A stretch of DNA of 64,000 nucleotides from Batillaria attramentaria (GCA_018292915.2 JACVVK020000287.1:50001-114000), one strand, 5' to 3'. Shown: positions 30,430 to 42,511, numbered from the stretch's first letter. Notes: a model not told the origin generated them from the letters alone. A program made the numbers and translations.

Positions 30430-30821
30430 AGAGAGAGAGAGTGAGAGAGGGGGGGGGGGGCGGGCGGGTAGGGTTGTCTAGGCGGCTTCAAACCAAGACA
30501 AACATGGGTTTTCACATTTGAGCAATATTGGAATAACGTGGCTACAAAGGCCGTCAGAAGCTCAGTATTTTGGTAACACTTCACTGTGGTCTGTCATTAG
30601 AAGAACGCTTGATGCAGCTATCATGTGAAGAAAGAGGCCAAACGGACTACTATACAGCAAAAGAGTATGGTGAATGAAGTAGGAATGCAGGCAGACGTAT
30701 CAACTGGCTCACGTCATAGGCAATGAACTAGAAATTAACTCACTGATCGGAGCAGAAGTCACAAAAGTGAGACACGCTGTTTAAGGGTAGTATTTCAATA
30801 CACTACAGTGTTCCATTTGCG
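30430..30821. other. GA/G tract then no feature
   Basis: (GA)n and poly(G) at 30430-30462, then anonymous sequence. Confidence 0.5.
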
Positions 30822-31085
30822 TGTTTTCAGTGCGTGCTTACTTTCCATCCTTCTAACAACAGTTTTCAGAGCAGAACTCTTGCCAAACAACTTAACATCG
30901 CCATGCACACAGACACAAACTTGGAGATCCGTTTATATTGTCGCTATGCGATAGTATTTTAATGCGTGGCCCCGTTACATTGGTGTGTCAGTTTGCGTTT
31001 GGATGCTTTCTCTTCCCTCCTAATGTTTGAAATGCACTTTTGCCAAACAACTTAATAACACTATGCACAGGTACAAACTGAAACA
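30822..31085. repeat. Diverged direct duplication, about 165-bp spacing
   Basis: TTGCCAAACAACTTAACATC, CATGCACACAGACACAAACT (about 30880-30920) recurs as TTGCCAAACAACTTAATAAC, TATGCACAGGTACAAACT (about 31040-31080). Matching upstream words are GTGTTTTCAGTGCGTGCTTA and GTGTCAGTTTGCGTTTGGAT. Confidence 0.6.
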
Positions 31086-31828
31086 TTACCTGTCAAAACC
31101 ATAGAACACATGCACATGCACATAGTCTACTGCCAACAAAAACACCACTAAAAACGTTACTAACGTTTGCTTGAGAAAGATGGGGGGAATGTGTTAATAA
31201 TCAACAGAAGGCCATAAAATGCATGCAAGCATGACCGCAAAGTTTACAGGCAGAAGTGCGCAAGCGAGAAAGAAAACTTGTATCATAAGTTATGTTTCTG
31301 ACACACTTGGCGCTGTTATTAACAAACCAGACTTTTACCTGAGGAGAAAGAAGCATATGGTACGACAAAATACTGGTATCGGGTTTACGATGTTTGAAGT
31401 TACGTGACGGTTTGTTTGAAATTGTGTTGTGGCATGCATATATCTTCTGAAACCTAAACAATTCAACTTGCTTTACAGTAACCTGTTTGCTGTACTGACT
31501 CTTCTCTCTCCGGCATCACGCAAGATTAACCAGTAAAGCTGGCAGATCAACATAAAGTGTTTGGAAGAAAGAGGGTAGTTAATTAGTGCGTTTCTATAGT
31601 GCAGCACGGAGCTTTCTCGCAAAGGAAGTAATGTGTAGATTGTAAACTCCAGTATGTGACATTTAAGCGACTAATGCAGAACGAAACTGAATGACTGACT
31701 AATCCATATAAACTGGATCAGGTTACACAATGCTAGAACGATCTGGCTAAACCAAACAAAACTACTGACTTCGAGGCAGGAAGTTGCGAACATGAGTGCA
31801 AGAGAGTGATGGGATCCAGTATGTGTGG

Positions 31829-31830
<2 letters not shown>
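31086..31830. other. No feature recognised
   Basis: Anonymous sequence. Confidence 0.5.
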
Positions 31831-31919
<89 letters not shown>

Positions 31920-31944
31920 CACTGAGAGAGAGAGAGAGAGAGAG
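31831..31944. repeat. (GT)n then (GA)n microsatellite
   Basis: About 44 uninterrupted GT units (31831-31918), CCACT, then (GA)11. Confidence 0.95.
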
Positions 31945-32478
31945 AAAACCTAAGACCTCTGATGACATCCAGCCCCCGTCTCCCTCCTCCCCACTCCGGC
32001 CACCTCCAACCCACCCTCGCCCAAAAATATACACCCAAGGCCTGCAATGCAGGTGTAGAAGATAATAGGATAAAAACTAGCCATCTGACAGACCCCCCCC
32101 CCCTCCCCTCTCTCCCCTTTCTCTCTCTCTCGTTCGTTCCACCCTAAACCAACTCCACTTCCTCTCGCCTCCGTCCGTAACCACAGCGGGGTGAAATTTG
32201 CGCTCAATCGTAACCACTTAATGAGCAGCACGGGAGGACGGGAAATTAGCAAGATGTGTTTCAAGCTCTCCTCACTCGCGTGAAAGCTTAGCTACAATTC
32301 GGGAAAACTTCTTCTGACAGGCGTTCGGCTCAGTAACTGACTCTTAGACTGCAAGATAGGGGGAAAACTGAAGATTGATAGGCTCGCTTAGATTGCATCG
32401 TGGAATGTGGATAAGTGAGTGGAAGGTGAGAAGTCTGGATCGAGTTTGGAGGAAGTGCCGAGTGAGGAAGGAAGGGAG

Positions 32479-32480
<2 letters not shown>
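31945..32480. other. No gene; C/CT-rich patches
   Basis: Anonymous, with CCCTCC/CTCTC-rich stretches at 31975-32130. Confidence 0.5.

Positions 32481-32550
<70 letters not shown>
32481..32550. repeat. (GT)35 microsatellite
   Basis: Perfect GT repeat. Confidence 0.95.
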
Positions 32551-32551
<1 letters not shown>

Positions 32552-33579
32552 GGATGAGGGGCAGGTTTGAAGGAACTCGACTGAAGGCCTTTGCTATTTT
32601 TAAGTCGCAACAGCGGAAGAGGGGATTGCATACCAGAAGAACGATACCATTTCAAAAGGTTTGTTCCCAACTTGCCGTTAAAAAAAAAAAAAAAACTGAA
32701 CGCAAAAGTGTAAAATAATGTCGGTTAAAGTTACCATTCAGGAAAACAAAAAAAAGCACCCAGCAGGGCTAAGTTGGCATTACTCTTCTTCTTCTTCCAA
32801 GCAGATAATGTTTGCACCACTTACAGTTGCTGAGGGTGAGTTCTCTGACCATGAACACAAAAAGACAAAACTTCAAGTCGTAACTTGAAACAGGCGCATC
32901 ATAACTACTTCATGTGTTTCCAGTGAACAATCACTTTGTTTTTCTGTACAAACCGGTGGTTATTTTCTATACTTCTGATATGATTGTCTAGTACATGTGC
33001 GTACTACATTACACAAATTCTGTTTTATCAACCTGAACTGAAGTAAAGTAGACAGAAAAAAAAATGTTACGCAATTCGACCCAACTGACAAGGACAAACC
33101 AACTAAACCTTCATCCCGACGACTGAAACTGATCTAGGGGCATTCAGCCTGGCTGTTTCCATTACTGGGGAACTAAAACGGAAACACGATATTACTTTAT
33201 TTCACCATTCGGAGGGAACATTTCCTTATTACGACCTTGACAAAATGATTGCGCTTGCAACACGTCAAGATAATTGCTGTGCAAACACGGGGGGAAACGG
33301 TGACACAGAAATTGCGCAGAAACAAATTTACGGTGATTCATACCGCGGTGTTCAGCGAACCGTGTCGGATCATAAATTGTCAAGGACAATGGTAACCGTA
33401 CCCTGTATATCGTCAGCTGGGCGGTATAGTTATGCCGATTGAGTTACCATCGGTCTTGTGGGCAAAGTCGTAAATGGCTGTTGTGACTCGGTGACTCGAT
33501 TGCGTACAGTCAATATGTAAGCTGTGTGGACAATAACAATTATGCACTCAACAACACTGGTATGTAAGTGCTTTGTGAC
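32551..33579. other. No gene recognised
   Basis: Anonymous 1 kb with a poly(A) run at 32681-32695. Confidence 0.5.
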
Positions 33580-33582
33580 CTG

Positions 33583-34069
33583 GGCCCGCATGTAAAAGTC
33601 GGGGTTAGGGATTTTAGCCCCGGGTTAAAGTCTAACCTCGAACTAAACTAGCTCTACGGTTAAGCTTTCTGTTGTTTTTCCGTTAAACCAGGAATCGGGT
33701 CCATTCCACCATGGTGCGTAAGCCGTTATATTAGGATTTTTTTTTTACTTTTCTTCGCTTCCTTTTTTATTTAATTTTGTTTTGGTGTTTCTTTTGACCT
33801 AATCTGGGGGGAGCCGGGGTCGCCGGAATGGTAGATCGTTGGACTTCTAATGCTCGGGTCGTGAGTTCGATCCCGGCTGGGACCAAATACTTGTGCTGGC
33901 TTTTTCATCGTTGCCCCGTCTTTAATATCACCCTATGTGGTGGAAAAGGACGTTACCCCCCCCCAAAAAAAAACAAAAACAAAAAACAAACTCACCCACC
34001 CATTCTGTCCTACTCTGGGTGAGGCCCATAGCCGTGGGTTAAATTAACCTCGAGTTTTACATGCGGGCC
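33583..34069 (+). mobile_element. MITE family M1, split by a SINE
   Basis: Left TIR GGCCCGCATGTAAAAGTCGG with CTG before it (33580-33582); right TIR CTCGAGTTTTACATGCGGGC C with CCG after it. The interior matches 25908-26178 and 45724-46016. Without the SINE and its duplication it is about 275 bp. Confidence 0.88.
33808..34006 (+). mobile_element. SINE family 1 inside MITE M1
   Basis: Head GGGGAGCCGGGGTCGCCGGA, B box GAGTTCGATCCCGG, expanded C/A tract before the tail. Flanks GACCTAATCTGG (33796-33807) and GTCCTACTCTGG (34007-34018) are a 12-bp TSD with two differences. The intact M1 copies read GTCCTAGTCTGG here, which confirms the target. Confidence 0.92.
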
Positions 34070-34072
34070 CCG

Positions 34073-35194
34073 GTGATGTCTGATTGGGATAGAGCTAAAC
34101 TGAAGCAATGGGTGAAACTTCAGAATGCTTCAAAGGGCTTGGTCTAAGTTAAAGGTTAAGGAACTGACGGACCTTCCACACGTACCTCAGTCCACAACCG
34201 GCATTTAAGTAACTGACAACTCAGTTCTAGTACCCCTCGGCCAGTCAGGTAGGCCGTCTGACACCGACCTAAACAACAACAAACATTTCCGCCTGTACAC
34301 AGGGCCATCGTTCGCGTGCAGCCGAAAACAGTTTTTCACTCACCACAAGAAAGCTTGGAGATCAAACTTTGACGCTGTCGCAGCTCCAGTCCATGGCCGG
34401 TCAGTTCAACTCCCCATATTTTCACTGACCAGATCAGTATAAAAGTCCAAACCACAATTCTCCGCAAACCGCTGTCAGGTAGATCAGAAAACCCTGTCAT
34501 ATGCCCAGGTCCTGCAAAAGTCGTCTGCTAGCGCTGGCTCCTCCATACGAACCCGGTAGAGCGGCAAAATTTGTCGTCTGCTTGATCCCGCGCGTGGCAT
34601 GCGCGTCAGTCACCGCAACGCGCTGCATCGCACGTGAGTCGGCAGCTCAAAACATAATAACAGTACCCATTAGAGGACGACCAATCAGCAGCCAGCTTTC
34701 AAATGAGCTTCATTAGGCCCGCGCGTGAAAGGGTGTGAGAGTTGTTTGTGTGGTGCGATGAGCACTGGCCCGGCCGGTGGGTAACGCACGGAGAGAGAGA
34801 GAGAGAGAGAGACCCTCGAGGCTGAGGAAGAATCAATTTTGCGTCGCCGCCATGTGTAAAACAACCGAACACTACGCCTGAAGAACTGATTGCTGGTTGG
34901 ATTAATGAATTTGAGAGGGGAATAAAAAAAAAAAACCCACCTCTTAAAAGAAACGAAACGAGACTGATTTTTCCCTGCCAGGTTGCCTGCGCAACGGGTT
35001 AATGGAAATGCAAGCTGAAAAACGCAAATCACATAAAAACAGGAACTGACTTGAGCAGTAATCTGTGATGACATCGGTTGGAGGTGACTTCAGCCGTTCC
35101 TGCGCTGGTGTGACAAAACTGACAACATTGACAGCTGACGTTTTAAAAATTTTATTTTGTTCTATCTATTTTTATTTTTTACTAGTATTTTATT
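34073..35194. other. No gene recognised; CpG-rich patch
   Basis: 34500-34650 is CpG-rich with CACGTG and CCAATCA words, and (GA)n lies at 34792-34812. I cannot support a promoter or exon. Confidence 0.4.
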
Positions 35195-35240
35195 TTATTT
35201 ATTTATTTATTTATTTATTTTTTTGGGGGGAGGGGGGGTG
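35195..35240. repeat. (TTTA)n, poly(T) and poly(G)
   Basis: About seven TTTA units, then T and G runs. Confidence 0.9.
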
Positions 35241-36231
35241 ATTCTGTCACCTAAATTTCATTTTTGTGATTCAAAGCGCATAATTATGTCATAATTTTTC
35301 CTTCTACAGCATTTTAGTTTCCAATGGAAATTTTTCTTTTGGACTGAGAGTAAGCAAACTGGTCATACTTACGATAACTGAGACGTCAAAACTGCCGGGT
35401 TACTAGTTAGAAGTTTAACATTGTAAACTCATGTCCCACAAATCAAAAGTAAATGGATTCGACAAACGCAAACAAAAGAAAATAATAACAACAATTATTA
35501 TAACAATAACAACAATCAAACAAACACATACAAAGACGCAAAAAGCATTAAAATGTAATAAACGCACAACGTGCAATTCAATGTTTATTTTTCCGAACTT
35601 CCTATTGAAGAATATCAACATGTGTAACACTGCTAAATTAAAATTACAAAAAGAGAAACGGATACATTCGTGCTTGTTTCACATCATGGTACATCCACAC
35701 TGAAAGGATCCTTGCTTTAAAAAATCAGCATGCCGAAGGCTGAGTGATGGTACAACTATGGCAGGATAGGTTTGCTGGTCAGGTCACAGTGACCGCTCTA
35801 CTGACATCTCCTCCCGTGGAGATTTTACCAATTACGGACCAGACACCTCCATGAGAAACAAATCTACTCGACGAGTCTGCACGCGAGCTCCGGAAAGACA
35901 GAGAACGACTACTCGCATGAAAGTCACCGAGGATGTTTGGACTCGAAGTGCGTCTGAAGACGCGTCAGACCCGTGGCGTGTCCCAGACGCAATCCTGCAG
36001 CGACCTTCTGGACACACGGCGACAGATGTCCCTGCTCTGTTAGCCCTCTCTTGTCGCACCCTATTGCCTTCCTCCACCCCGGGGTCTGCGGTTATACGCT
36101 ATGACAGCTGACTCGTGGCCCAGAGATGGCCAACCCTGCATCGATCCCCAGGGGAGCAGAGCAGAAGGCTCCGTTGGAGAACGTTCTGTGGGTTCATAAG
36201 TGGTGAACTCGCCATGTGACTCTCAGTGAAA
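35241..36231. other. No gene recognised
   Basis: Anonymous. 35465-35530 is AAC/AAT-rich. The open frames at 35832-36111 (81 and 86 residues, opposite strands) have no recognisable motif. Confidence 0.5.
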
Positions 36232-36525
36232 GTCTCTTGTCTTGTCGTGTCGTGTCGTCGTCCCTGCCATGTCGTTCCTGTCATGTCGTTCCTGTCATGT
36301 CCTTCCTGTCCTGTCCTGTCCTGTCATGTCATGTCATGTCATGTCATGTCTCGTCTCGTCCTGTCCTGTCCTGTCCCATCCTGTCCTTTCTTGTCTTGTC
36401 TCGTCATGTGATGTATCACCACGTTTCATCATGTCTTGTCACATCTCGTCTTGTCTTGTCTAGTACAGTCATGTCTTGTCTTGTACATGACTTGTACATG
36501 TCTTGTCTTGTACATGACTTGTCTT
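36232..36525. repeat. TGTCN pentanucleotide repeat
   Basis: About 290 bp of TGTCC, TGTCA, TGTCT and TCGTC five-base words in blocks (CATGT blocks about 36326-36345, CCTGT blocks around 36310 and 36362). The right part includes GTACATGACTTGTACATG. The 60-127 residue frames (poly Ser-Cys-His) are artefacts. Confidence 0.9.
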
Positions 36526-36559
36526 GGTGCTTCACGTTCCCGCCACAAGAGTACTTTGC

Positions 36560-36713
36560 TTGGCTGGTTTGTTATTTAACGCCTTTTTCCACCACTTAAG
36601 GACTCTACCAAAGACTGAGCAACGAGGAAACAGCTAGCACGTTTACTGGCCCCCAACCCACGAACAAAGCACTGACAGTTCGACGTCCTACCAGCTCGGC
36701 TATCCCAGCTACA
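36560..36713 (-). mobile_element. Degenerate SINE family 1
   Basis: TTATTTAACGCCTTTTTCCA, CTACCAAAGACTGAGCAACG, CCTACCAGCTCGGCTATCCC follow the reverse family order with many changes. Confidence 0.75.
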
Positions 36714-37542
36714 AAAGTAATTAAGGACAGTCAAAAAACAAATATTAAAAACGCCACGGAAAATTGTAACACTAGCTGGTAGCTGTGGAGAACAATGACA
36801 GAGACGATGTATTGGAAAGACCTGAGAAGGCGTCCAGGTTCTTGGATAGGCACACATAATAAAAGATAACAAGAGTTTGGGTAAATTCCCTCGGGTCTCG
36901 GCCCTTGGACGTCGCAGTTTCTTTTCAAAGTCTCTACAGTGCGAGCAAAGCTTAGCCTTGTCTGCTGTGGAGACGTGGCTCCTCAATTCTGAGCCATTGT
37001 CTCAGGAGGAGCGATCTACCATCATTTGGTAAAGTGCCTAAGCGCCGTTGATTTGAGATTCACTTCTGCCCCTTTTGGCATTGGACGGTAGTGGAGCACT
37101 TTCAAGCGGACGACCCGGATTTGGTCTTCTGGTGAGGAGGGATTTGTTGGGGGGGGGGGGGGTTGAAATCCAATATCCTGCTATACTGCATTATGCAGAG
37201 GATTGCTCCCCAAATACAGCAGATGGCAACAGTGTAAGGATGGCATTGCTGAAGGATTTGTTTTAACGTCAAATTCACCTGCAGACCTTCTCACGATACC
37301 TGCCTCGATCACCTTTGTGTACTGACGCACGCATGCATAAATATCAAGCGTGAACGAGAAAGATGAGAGGGGTCGTTGAATGAAAAACACGTACACAAGA
37401 TGCATGGAGGGAAAGGTAAAATAAGCACACACAAAAACCAAACAAACAAAACCCCCCGAACAAACTTGGTGTCATTGTAACAGCACGCTCCCACCACACG
37501 GAGCAACCCGAGTTTTCTTACTACGCTAATGAGACAACAGAC
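36714..37542. other. No gene recognised
   Basis: Anonymous with a poly(G) run at about 37149-37162. Confidence 0.5.
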
Positions 37543-37955
37543 TGGTTGGTTGTGTTGGGGGTTTGACGTCCTTTTCCACCTCGTAAGGGTGATACTGCAG
37601 ACGGGGGTAACTAAGAAAATGTCAGCAGACTGTTTGGCTCGCAGCAAAGATACTACACCCACAGAGTGTTTTTGCTCTTAGCCGGGATTCTCACTCAACG
37701 AGCCGGGGAACCGGGGTGGTCGAATGGTAGAGCGTTGGACTTCTAATGCTCGGGTCGTGAGTTCGTATCCCGGCTGGGGCCAAATATTTATGCTGGCTTT
37801 TTCATAGCTGCCCCGTCTTTGATATCACCCATATGTGGTGGAAAAGGACGTTAAACCCCCGAACACCCCCACCACCCCCCACCCCGACCCCACCCACCCT
37901 CACTCAACGAGCCGAGAATTGGCAGTCCAACGCTCTACCACTTGGGCTGTCTCGG
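37543..37955 (-). mobile_element. Older SINE family 1 split by a younger copy
   Basis: 37543-37705 carries the diverged end and body (GGGGGTTTGACGTCCTTTTC, GATACTGCAGACGGGGGTAA). 37915-37955 carries the head (GGCAGTCCAACGCTCTACCA). Confidence 0.85.
37706..37898 (+). mobile_element. SINE family 1 inserted in a family 1 copy, 16-bp TSD
   Basis: Full-length plus-strand copy, flanked by identical CTCACTCAACGAGCCG at 37690-37705 and 37899-37914. Opposite in orientation to the host SINE. Confidence 0.95.
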
Positions 37956-38663
37956 AACACCAGTTAGACTGAAACGTATACCAGTACGTGAGGGACGTGT
38001 TCTAAAATCTGGCTTCCAGTTCATGTCCCCCCCAAGAAAGCTTTCTGCACGATGGTCTTTCACACATGTCAACAGCCGCGGAAAATTTCTACCATGGCTA
38101 CTTGGCCAGATTAACTACCCGATCGCCGATGACGCATTACGTGGGGACAGCTCCATTACCTTTCACACTAGCGTTGCTCACTCCCCCCTTCGCTGCAATA
38201 AGACTGTTACGATAACGTATGACGTCTAATAGCGCTACGCATGATTGATCAAGGAGCCGCTCTGCCTCCTTTTGTTCCTGTCTTGCTGTGCTAGATTACA
38301 CCCAAAGATACGAGTTGCGTGCCTGCGCCTTGTTCAGAAGGCGTGTTGATTTTATTGTCATAAATGACGCCCACTGACCCGTAACGGCTTGTCAAAGCCT
38401 GTAGGGGGGACACGGGTGGATGAACGCCACACTTCATTTGTTACGCCGGCATAAACCACGGCCAGTGATTCGGGTCGAACAAGGCCACTGTCTCTATCAC
38501 ATGTCGTTCATCTGACAAGTTTAAAGATCCATATTTCGACATGTCTGGGCTCACCCATTGCCCAACATTTTTTTTTTATCCTTTTATCTTTGGTTTAAAC
38601 AAGTTTATTGCAATACAATTCGTACAAGTAAACAATTAGTGAGCACTGCTTATGATAATGCTC
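37956..38663. other. No gene recognised
   Basis: Anonymous. The 95-residue frame at 37942-38229 has no motif and begins in SINE remnant. Confidence 0.5.
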
Positions 38664-38753
38664 GGGGGGGGGGGGGGGGGGCAAGTACATAATCATTGAC
38701 AATATTGCAATGGCAGGCTAAACTGGTCAGTAATTATGATAAATTAAAACTAC

Positions 38754-38788
<35 letters not shown>

Positions 38789-38871
38789 CGTTATTTTCAG
38801 GGATAAAAAGATATAGGTATAAATACCTGTCTTCTGTCTTGTCCTTAGCTTAAACTAGGAAAAAAAACTAC

Positions 38872-38912
<41 letters not shown>

Positions 38913-38994
38913 CGTTATTTTCAAGGAGAAAAAAATATAGGTACAAATACCTGTCTTCTATCTTGTCCTTGCTTAAACTAGGAAAACTACACCA

Positions 38995-39030
<36 letters not shown>
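38664..39030. repeat. poly(G), then GA microsatellite embedded in a duplicated unit of about 125 bp
   Basis: 18 G at 38664-38681. From 38755, (GA)n + GGAAACGTTATTTTCA + AAATACCTGTCTTC + TTGTCCTTAGCTTAAACTAG occurs twice (about 38755-38875 and 38876-38995), followed by a third (GA)n to 39030. The GA run is part of the duplicated unit. Confidence 0.88.
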
Positions 39031-39031
<1 letters not shown>

Positions 39032-39548
39032 TCTATGTGTACTCACAACAACGACCAAAAAAAAAAAAAAATCTCTCAACAGCGCTAGACTGTCAAGGAA
39101 GTAACATGTAACAAAAAACTTAAATCCTTTTATGTTTAATTTAATTACTGCCGTAAGGAAACTGCAATATCTGAGAGCCGGAGACCCAAGACAGCCCAAC
39201 AAAAGTCTTACATTTTTACATTGTAACCCACGGACGCCCTAATGTAACTAATGTAACTGAGTGTAATCTACCCTGACGCCCTAGCTGACTGTCCATGATT
39301 GTTATCATCCCTATCGTCATTTTTGCACACTAACGTTTAACTTTCATCTATCATTTTCATAACTCGTTCAGGTTGCCACCAGTCACGTTTTTGGGTGGGG
39401 AAGTTAAACGAGCTAATTCCATCTTTGCTAAGCCAACTTATGTTTTGGAACAGTTTCGCTCAAAATGTTCTATCTTGTTATTAGTACAGATCTTAGTGCG
39501 AAACAATGTTGTTTCGCACGTCCTTGTGCAATCACAAGCGCAACTCTT
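39031..39548. other. No feature recognised
   Basis: Anonymous with a poly(A) run near 39058-39071. Confidence 0.5.
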
Positions 39549-39679
39549 CAAACAACAACAACAACAACAAAAACAACAGCAAAAACAACAACAAAAACAA
39601 CAACAACAGCAAAAACAACAACAACAACAACAACAACAACAGCAAAAACAACAACAACAACAACAGCAACAACAACAAC
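39549..39679. repeat. (CAA)n microsatellite with CAG variants
   Basis: About 43 triplets, mostly CAA/AAC with AAAAC and CAG interruptions. Poly-Gln/Asn/Thr frames are artefacts. Confidence 0.95.
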
Positions 39680-40448
39680 GTCTTTTGTGATTCTTGGTAC
39701 TCTTGGAACATGCACTTTAGCATTAAATACGTATTACTGAAGCTGTGTTTCTAGGTGCGGGGTGGGGGTGGAAAAGTGGGGGTAGGGGAGGCGCCAGAAA
39801 TTTTGTCGTCGACGGAACATGCCAGATGAAGCGGTTCTGCTGCGGCGTGAAAAGCAAAACTTGCTCATCGATGCTCTCTCTCTCTCTCTCTCTCTCTCTC
39901 CCGACTTTCCTACTTTTTTTCCTGCTGTTTTAAATCAATTATGCGCTAGCATGATATATGATTTGGTAATCCGAATCGACAAGGCTGAAAACGTATCCAA
40001 GTTTCACATTTCCAGCTCATCTCTTTTTATGACAAATTCAGTCTGTGAACGCGTTCGTTTTTGCAGTCTCCCACACTGACAGCCCTTTGACAGGGTAATG
40101 CTTTTTCTCTGTTTCTGTTTCTTTTTTTTTTCACCCGGGATGGCGAAAATGTTTGTTTACCCTCTAGATTCGTTGGCGAGTATAATCATTTTGCAAGTCT
40201 CTATTCACTTGACAGCTCGGAACTGTAAAGGGACGACAATGCAGTTTAAATAATTCATAAGTTATAGAAGCAAAACAATTTTTGCCCAGGATTCACCAAA
40301 ACGAAACGGACGGGGGAGACGTACGTGTTTTGACCCGATGACGCCTGAGCGGACCTGTGGAGAGGCGTTGCGTATTTTATGTATTTCGTATCGTATTTCC
40401 TGCATTAAGACTGGAATTACTGGTGTCATTTCTAGACTGTGTAAACAA
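39680..40448. other. No gene recognised
   Basis: Anonymous with (CT)15 at about 39871-39900. Confidence 0.5.
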
Positions 40449-40571
40449 TGAACACATCAGTGAAATCGTCAGTGAAGCCATCAATGAAGTCATCAATGAA
40501 GGCATTAATGAAGTCATCAATGAAATCATCAATGAAATCATCAATGAAGTCATCAATGAAATCATCAGTGC
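40449..40571. repeat. 12-bp minisatellite
   Basis: Ten units of ATCAATGAAGTC-type sequence with A/G variants at two positions. The period is divisible by three, so several frames stay open (INEVINEI, MKSSMKSS). I treat those as by-products. Confidence 0.9.
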
Positions 40572-40644
40572 CAACGAGTGTCGTAGACAGTGCCATTCAA
40601 TGGCAATGTATTCGTGGAAGAAATGATTGTCTCAGTCAGCTCTG

Positions 40645-40712
40645 TCATCATCATCATCATCATCATCATCATCGTCGTCGTCGTAGTCATCATCGTCGTC
40701 GTCATTATCGTC
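40645..40712. repeat. (CAT)n(CGT)n triplet repeat
   Basis: About nine CAT units grade into CGT/TCG triplets. Confidence 0.9.
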
Positions 40713-41453
40713 GCCGTCTTCTCCATGATGATGGTGTGGTCATCATTAGTTGTAAGTTGCCGGATCAGATATCATCTTCGCTAGTCTGCATGTCTCTGTC
40801 TTTTTCCATGGCGGCTTGCACCACCGACCAGAGAAGCATGATCAACAAACAGATGCTATGTTTCCCACGTCTAGCATTCATTTGTCCTTTCTTTTCTCTT
40901 TGACCTAGCTACTACTTTTTCCGTAGCCTGTTTCAAAGACAGCACATATAGCAAACACAAAGCGCCAGGTAGCAAACATCACGTTGCCAATTAAATGGCA
41001 AAAAAAAGCCAAAATGGAAACCACGCGCGCAGCCACTTAAAAGGAGAAGAAGACACGAATCAAGTATCTTACAAAGTTATCGAGGATCTCTGATTTCACG
41101 TTTCCATGGATCCGCTTTGGAATCTACAGACATGTGCCAGATAGGTTTGTTTAAAAAAGAAAAAAAAAAAAAAAAAAAAAAAAGGAATTGCCCCGAGCAC
41201 AGTAAAATATGACCTGTTGTATCAAGTTGTTTCTCGACAGAGTTGAAACGATGTCGCAAATTGCCAAGAGTTACTGGACACTATTACCTCAAAAAAAAAA
41301 AAGACAAAAAAAAGACAGAAAACAGTTATGAATCTTGTGAGATATTGAAACTTAGGTGTATAAGTATAGACAGTAACTGAACGCTGTAAACTGACAATGG
41401 GCTGCAATGAACAAGGGTATTGTTCTCGAAGTCAACTGTTGGAAACTAAGCCT
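40713..41453. other. No gene recognised
   Basis: Anonymous with poly(A) at 41160-41183. Confidence 0.5.
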
Positions 41454-41465
41454 TTGCACTGGTAC

Positions 41466-41638
41466 GGGGAGCCAGGGTGGCCGAATGGTAGAGCGTTGGA
41501 CTTCTAATGCTCGGGTCGTGAGTTCGTATCCCGGCTGGGACCAAATATTTGTGCTGGCTTTTTCACCCGTCTTTGATATCACCCGTATGTGGTGGAAAAG
41601 GACGTTAAACCCCCAAACACCCACCCACGCGCCCACCC
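41466..41638 (+). mobile_element. SINE family 1, TSD
   Basis: Full-length; flanks TTGCACTGGTAC (41454-41465) and TTGCACAGGTAC (41639-41650). Short deletion in the body (TTTTTCACCCGTCTTTGATA lacks the GTTGCC word). Confidence 0.95.
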
Positions 41639-41763
41639 TTGCACAGGTACTGTATTGACAGCCTTCATTCTTAGTTCTTCATATAATTAATCAATAGCGC
41701 ATGTTCCCACACTGTCTTGCTGTGTTTATAGTCTTTATTACTCGTATTGTTTATTCTTGTCAC

Positions 41764-41942
41764 GGGAGCCGGGGTGGTCGAATGGTAGAGCGTTGGACTT
41801 CCAGTGCTCGGGTCGTGAGTTCGATTCCGGCTGGGGCCAAATATTTGTGCTGGCTTATTCATCGTTGCCCCGTCTTTGATATCACCCTATGTGGTGGAAA
41901 AGGACGTTAAACCCCCAAACTCCCCCCCCCCCCCCCCCCCTA
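41764..41942 (+). mobile_element. SINE family 1, 11-bp TSD
   Basis: Full-length near-consensus copy with the end turned into poly(C); identical ATTCTTGTCAC at 41753-41763 and 41943-41953. Only 114 bp separates it from the previous SINE. Confidence 0.95.
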
Positions 41943-41953
41943 ATTCTTGTCAC

Positions 41954-42508
41954 CTTAGCTTTGTAATATTGTGTCCCGCTATTTGAACCTGTTAAAGACT
42001 TTATGGGAGGAATTCACGATTCAGGACATGTGTTCGCACCACTTCTTTTTCGCTTTGAGTCGTCACACCTGACAAACTCACTCATATGCGTGAGGCAAAT
42101 TTGAGAAAAAGACGAAATGACTGTTGTCCTTGACGTGACGTGTTTCTTGTTTGTTAGTGTTTTATGAAACTGAGGACAGTGGTTTGTGGTTTTCCTGAAC
42201 CGAGGAAAACTGACCCATATTCGACAGCCTCGGTTCGAGAACCGGAAGTAAAGGAGCGGTATCATAATGATACAATACTCACATGGGCTATTACTCTTTA
42301 TAGAATGACGTAGGCCTAGTCTTTACGCAGGTGTAACTACCAGTGGCCGGAATGCAAGTCGCGTAGAAAGCCTGTTCACATTACTCACGACGGCCTAACG
42401 AAGCGTGGTGTTACAGGTGATTACTCCTTCTATTGATTACCGCACGATTACCACACCGATAACGCAGCTTGTCGCGGCTTACTCAACAACCGGATCTCAA
42501 GAGAGACG

Positions 42509-42511
<3 letters not shown>
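41954..42511. other. No feature recognised
   Basis: Anonymous sequence. Confidence 0.5.

Noticed and set aside
34240..34720. CpG-rich promoter and a minus-strand first exon with GTGAGTG donor near 34340
   Set aside because: Words such as CACGTG, CCAATCA and a TATA-like TTTTATAC are present, but no open coding exon follows; too weak to annotate.
35832..36111. Overlapping 81- and 86-residue frames, superficially gene-like
   Set aside because: No motif, no splice or promoter support and opposite strands equally open.
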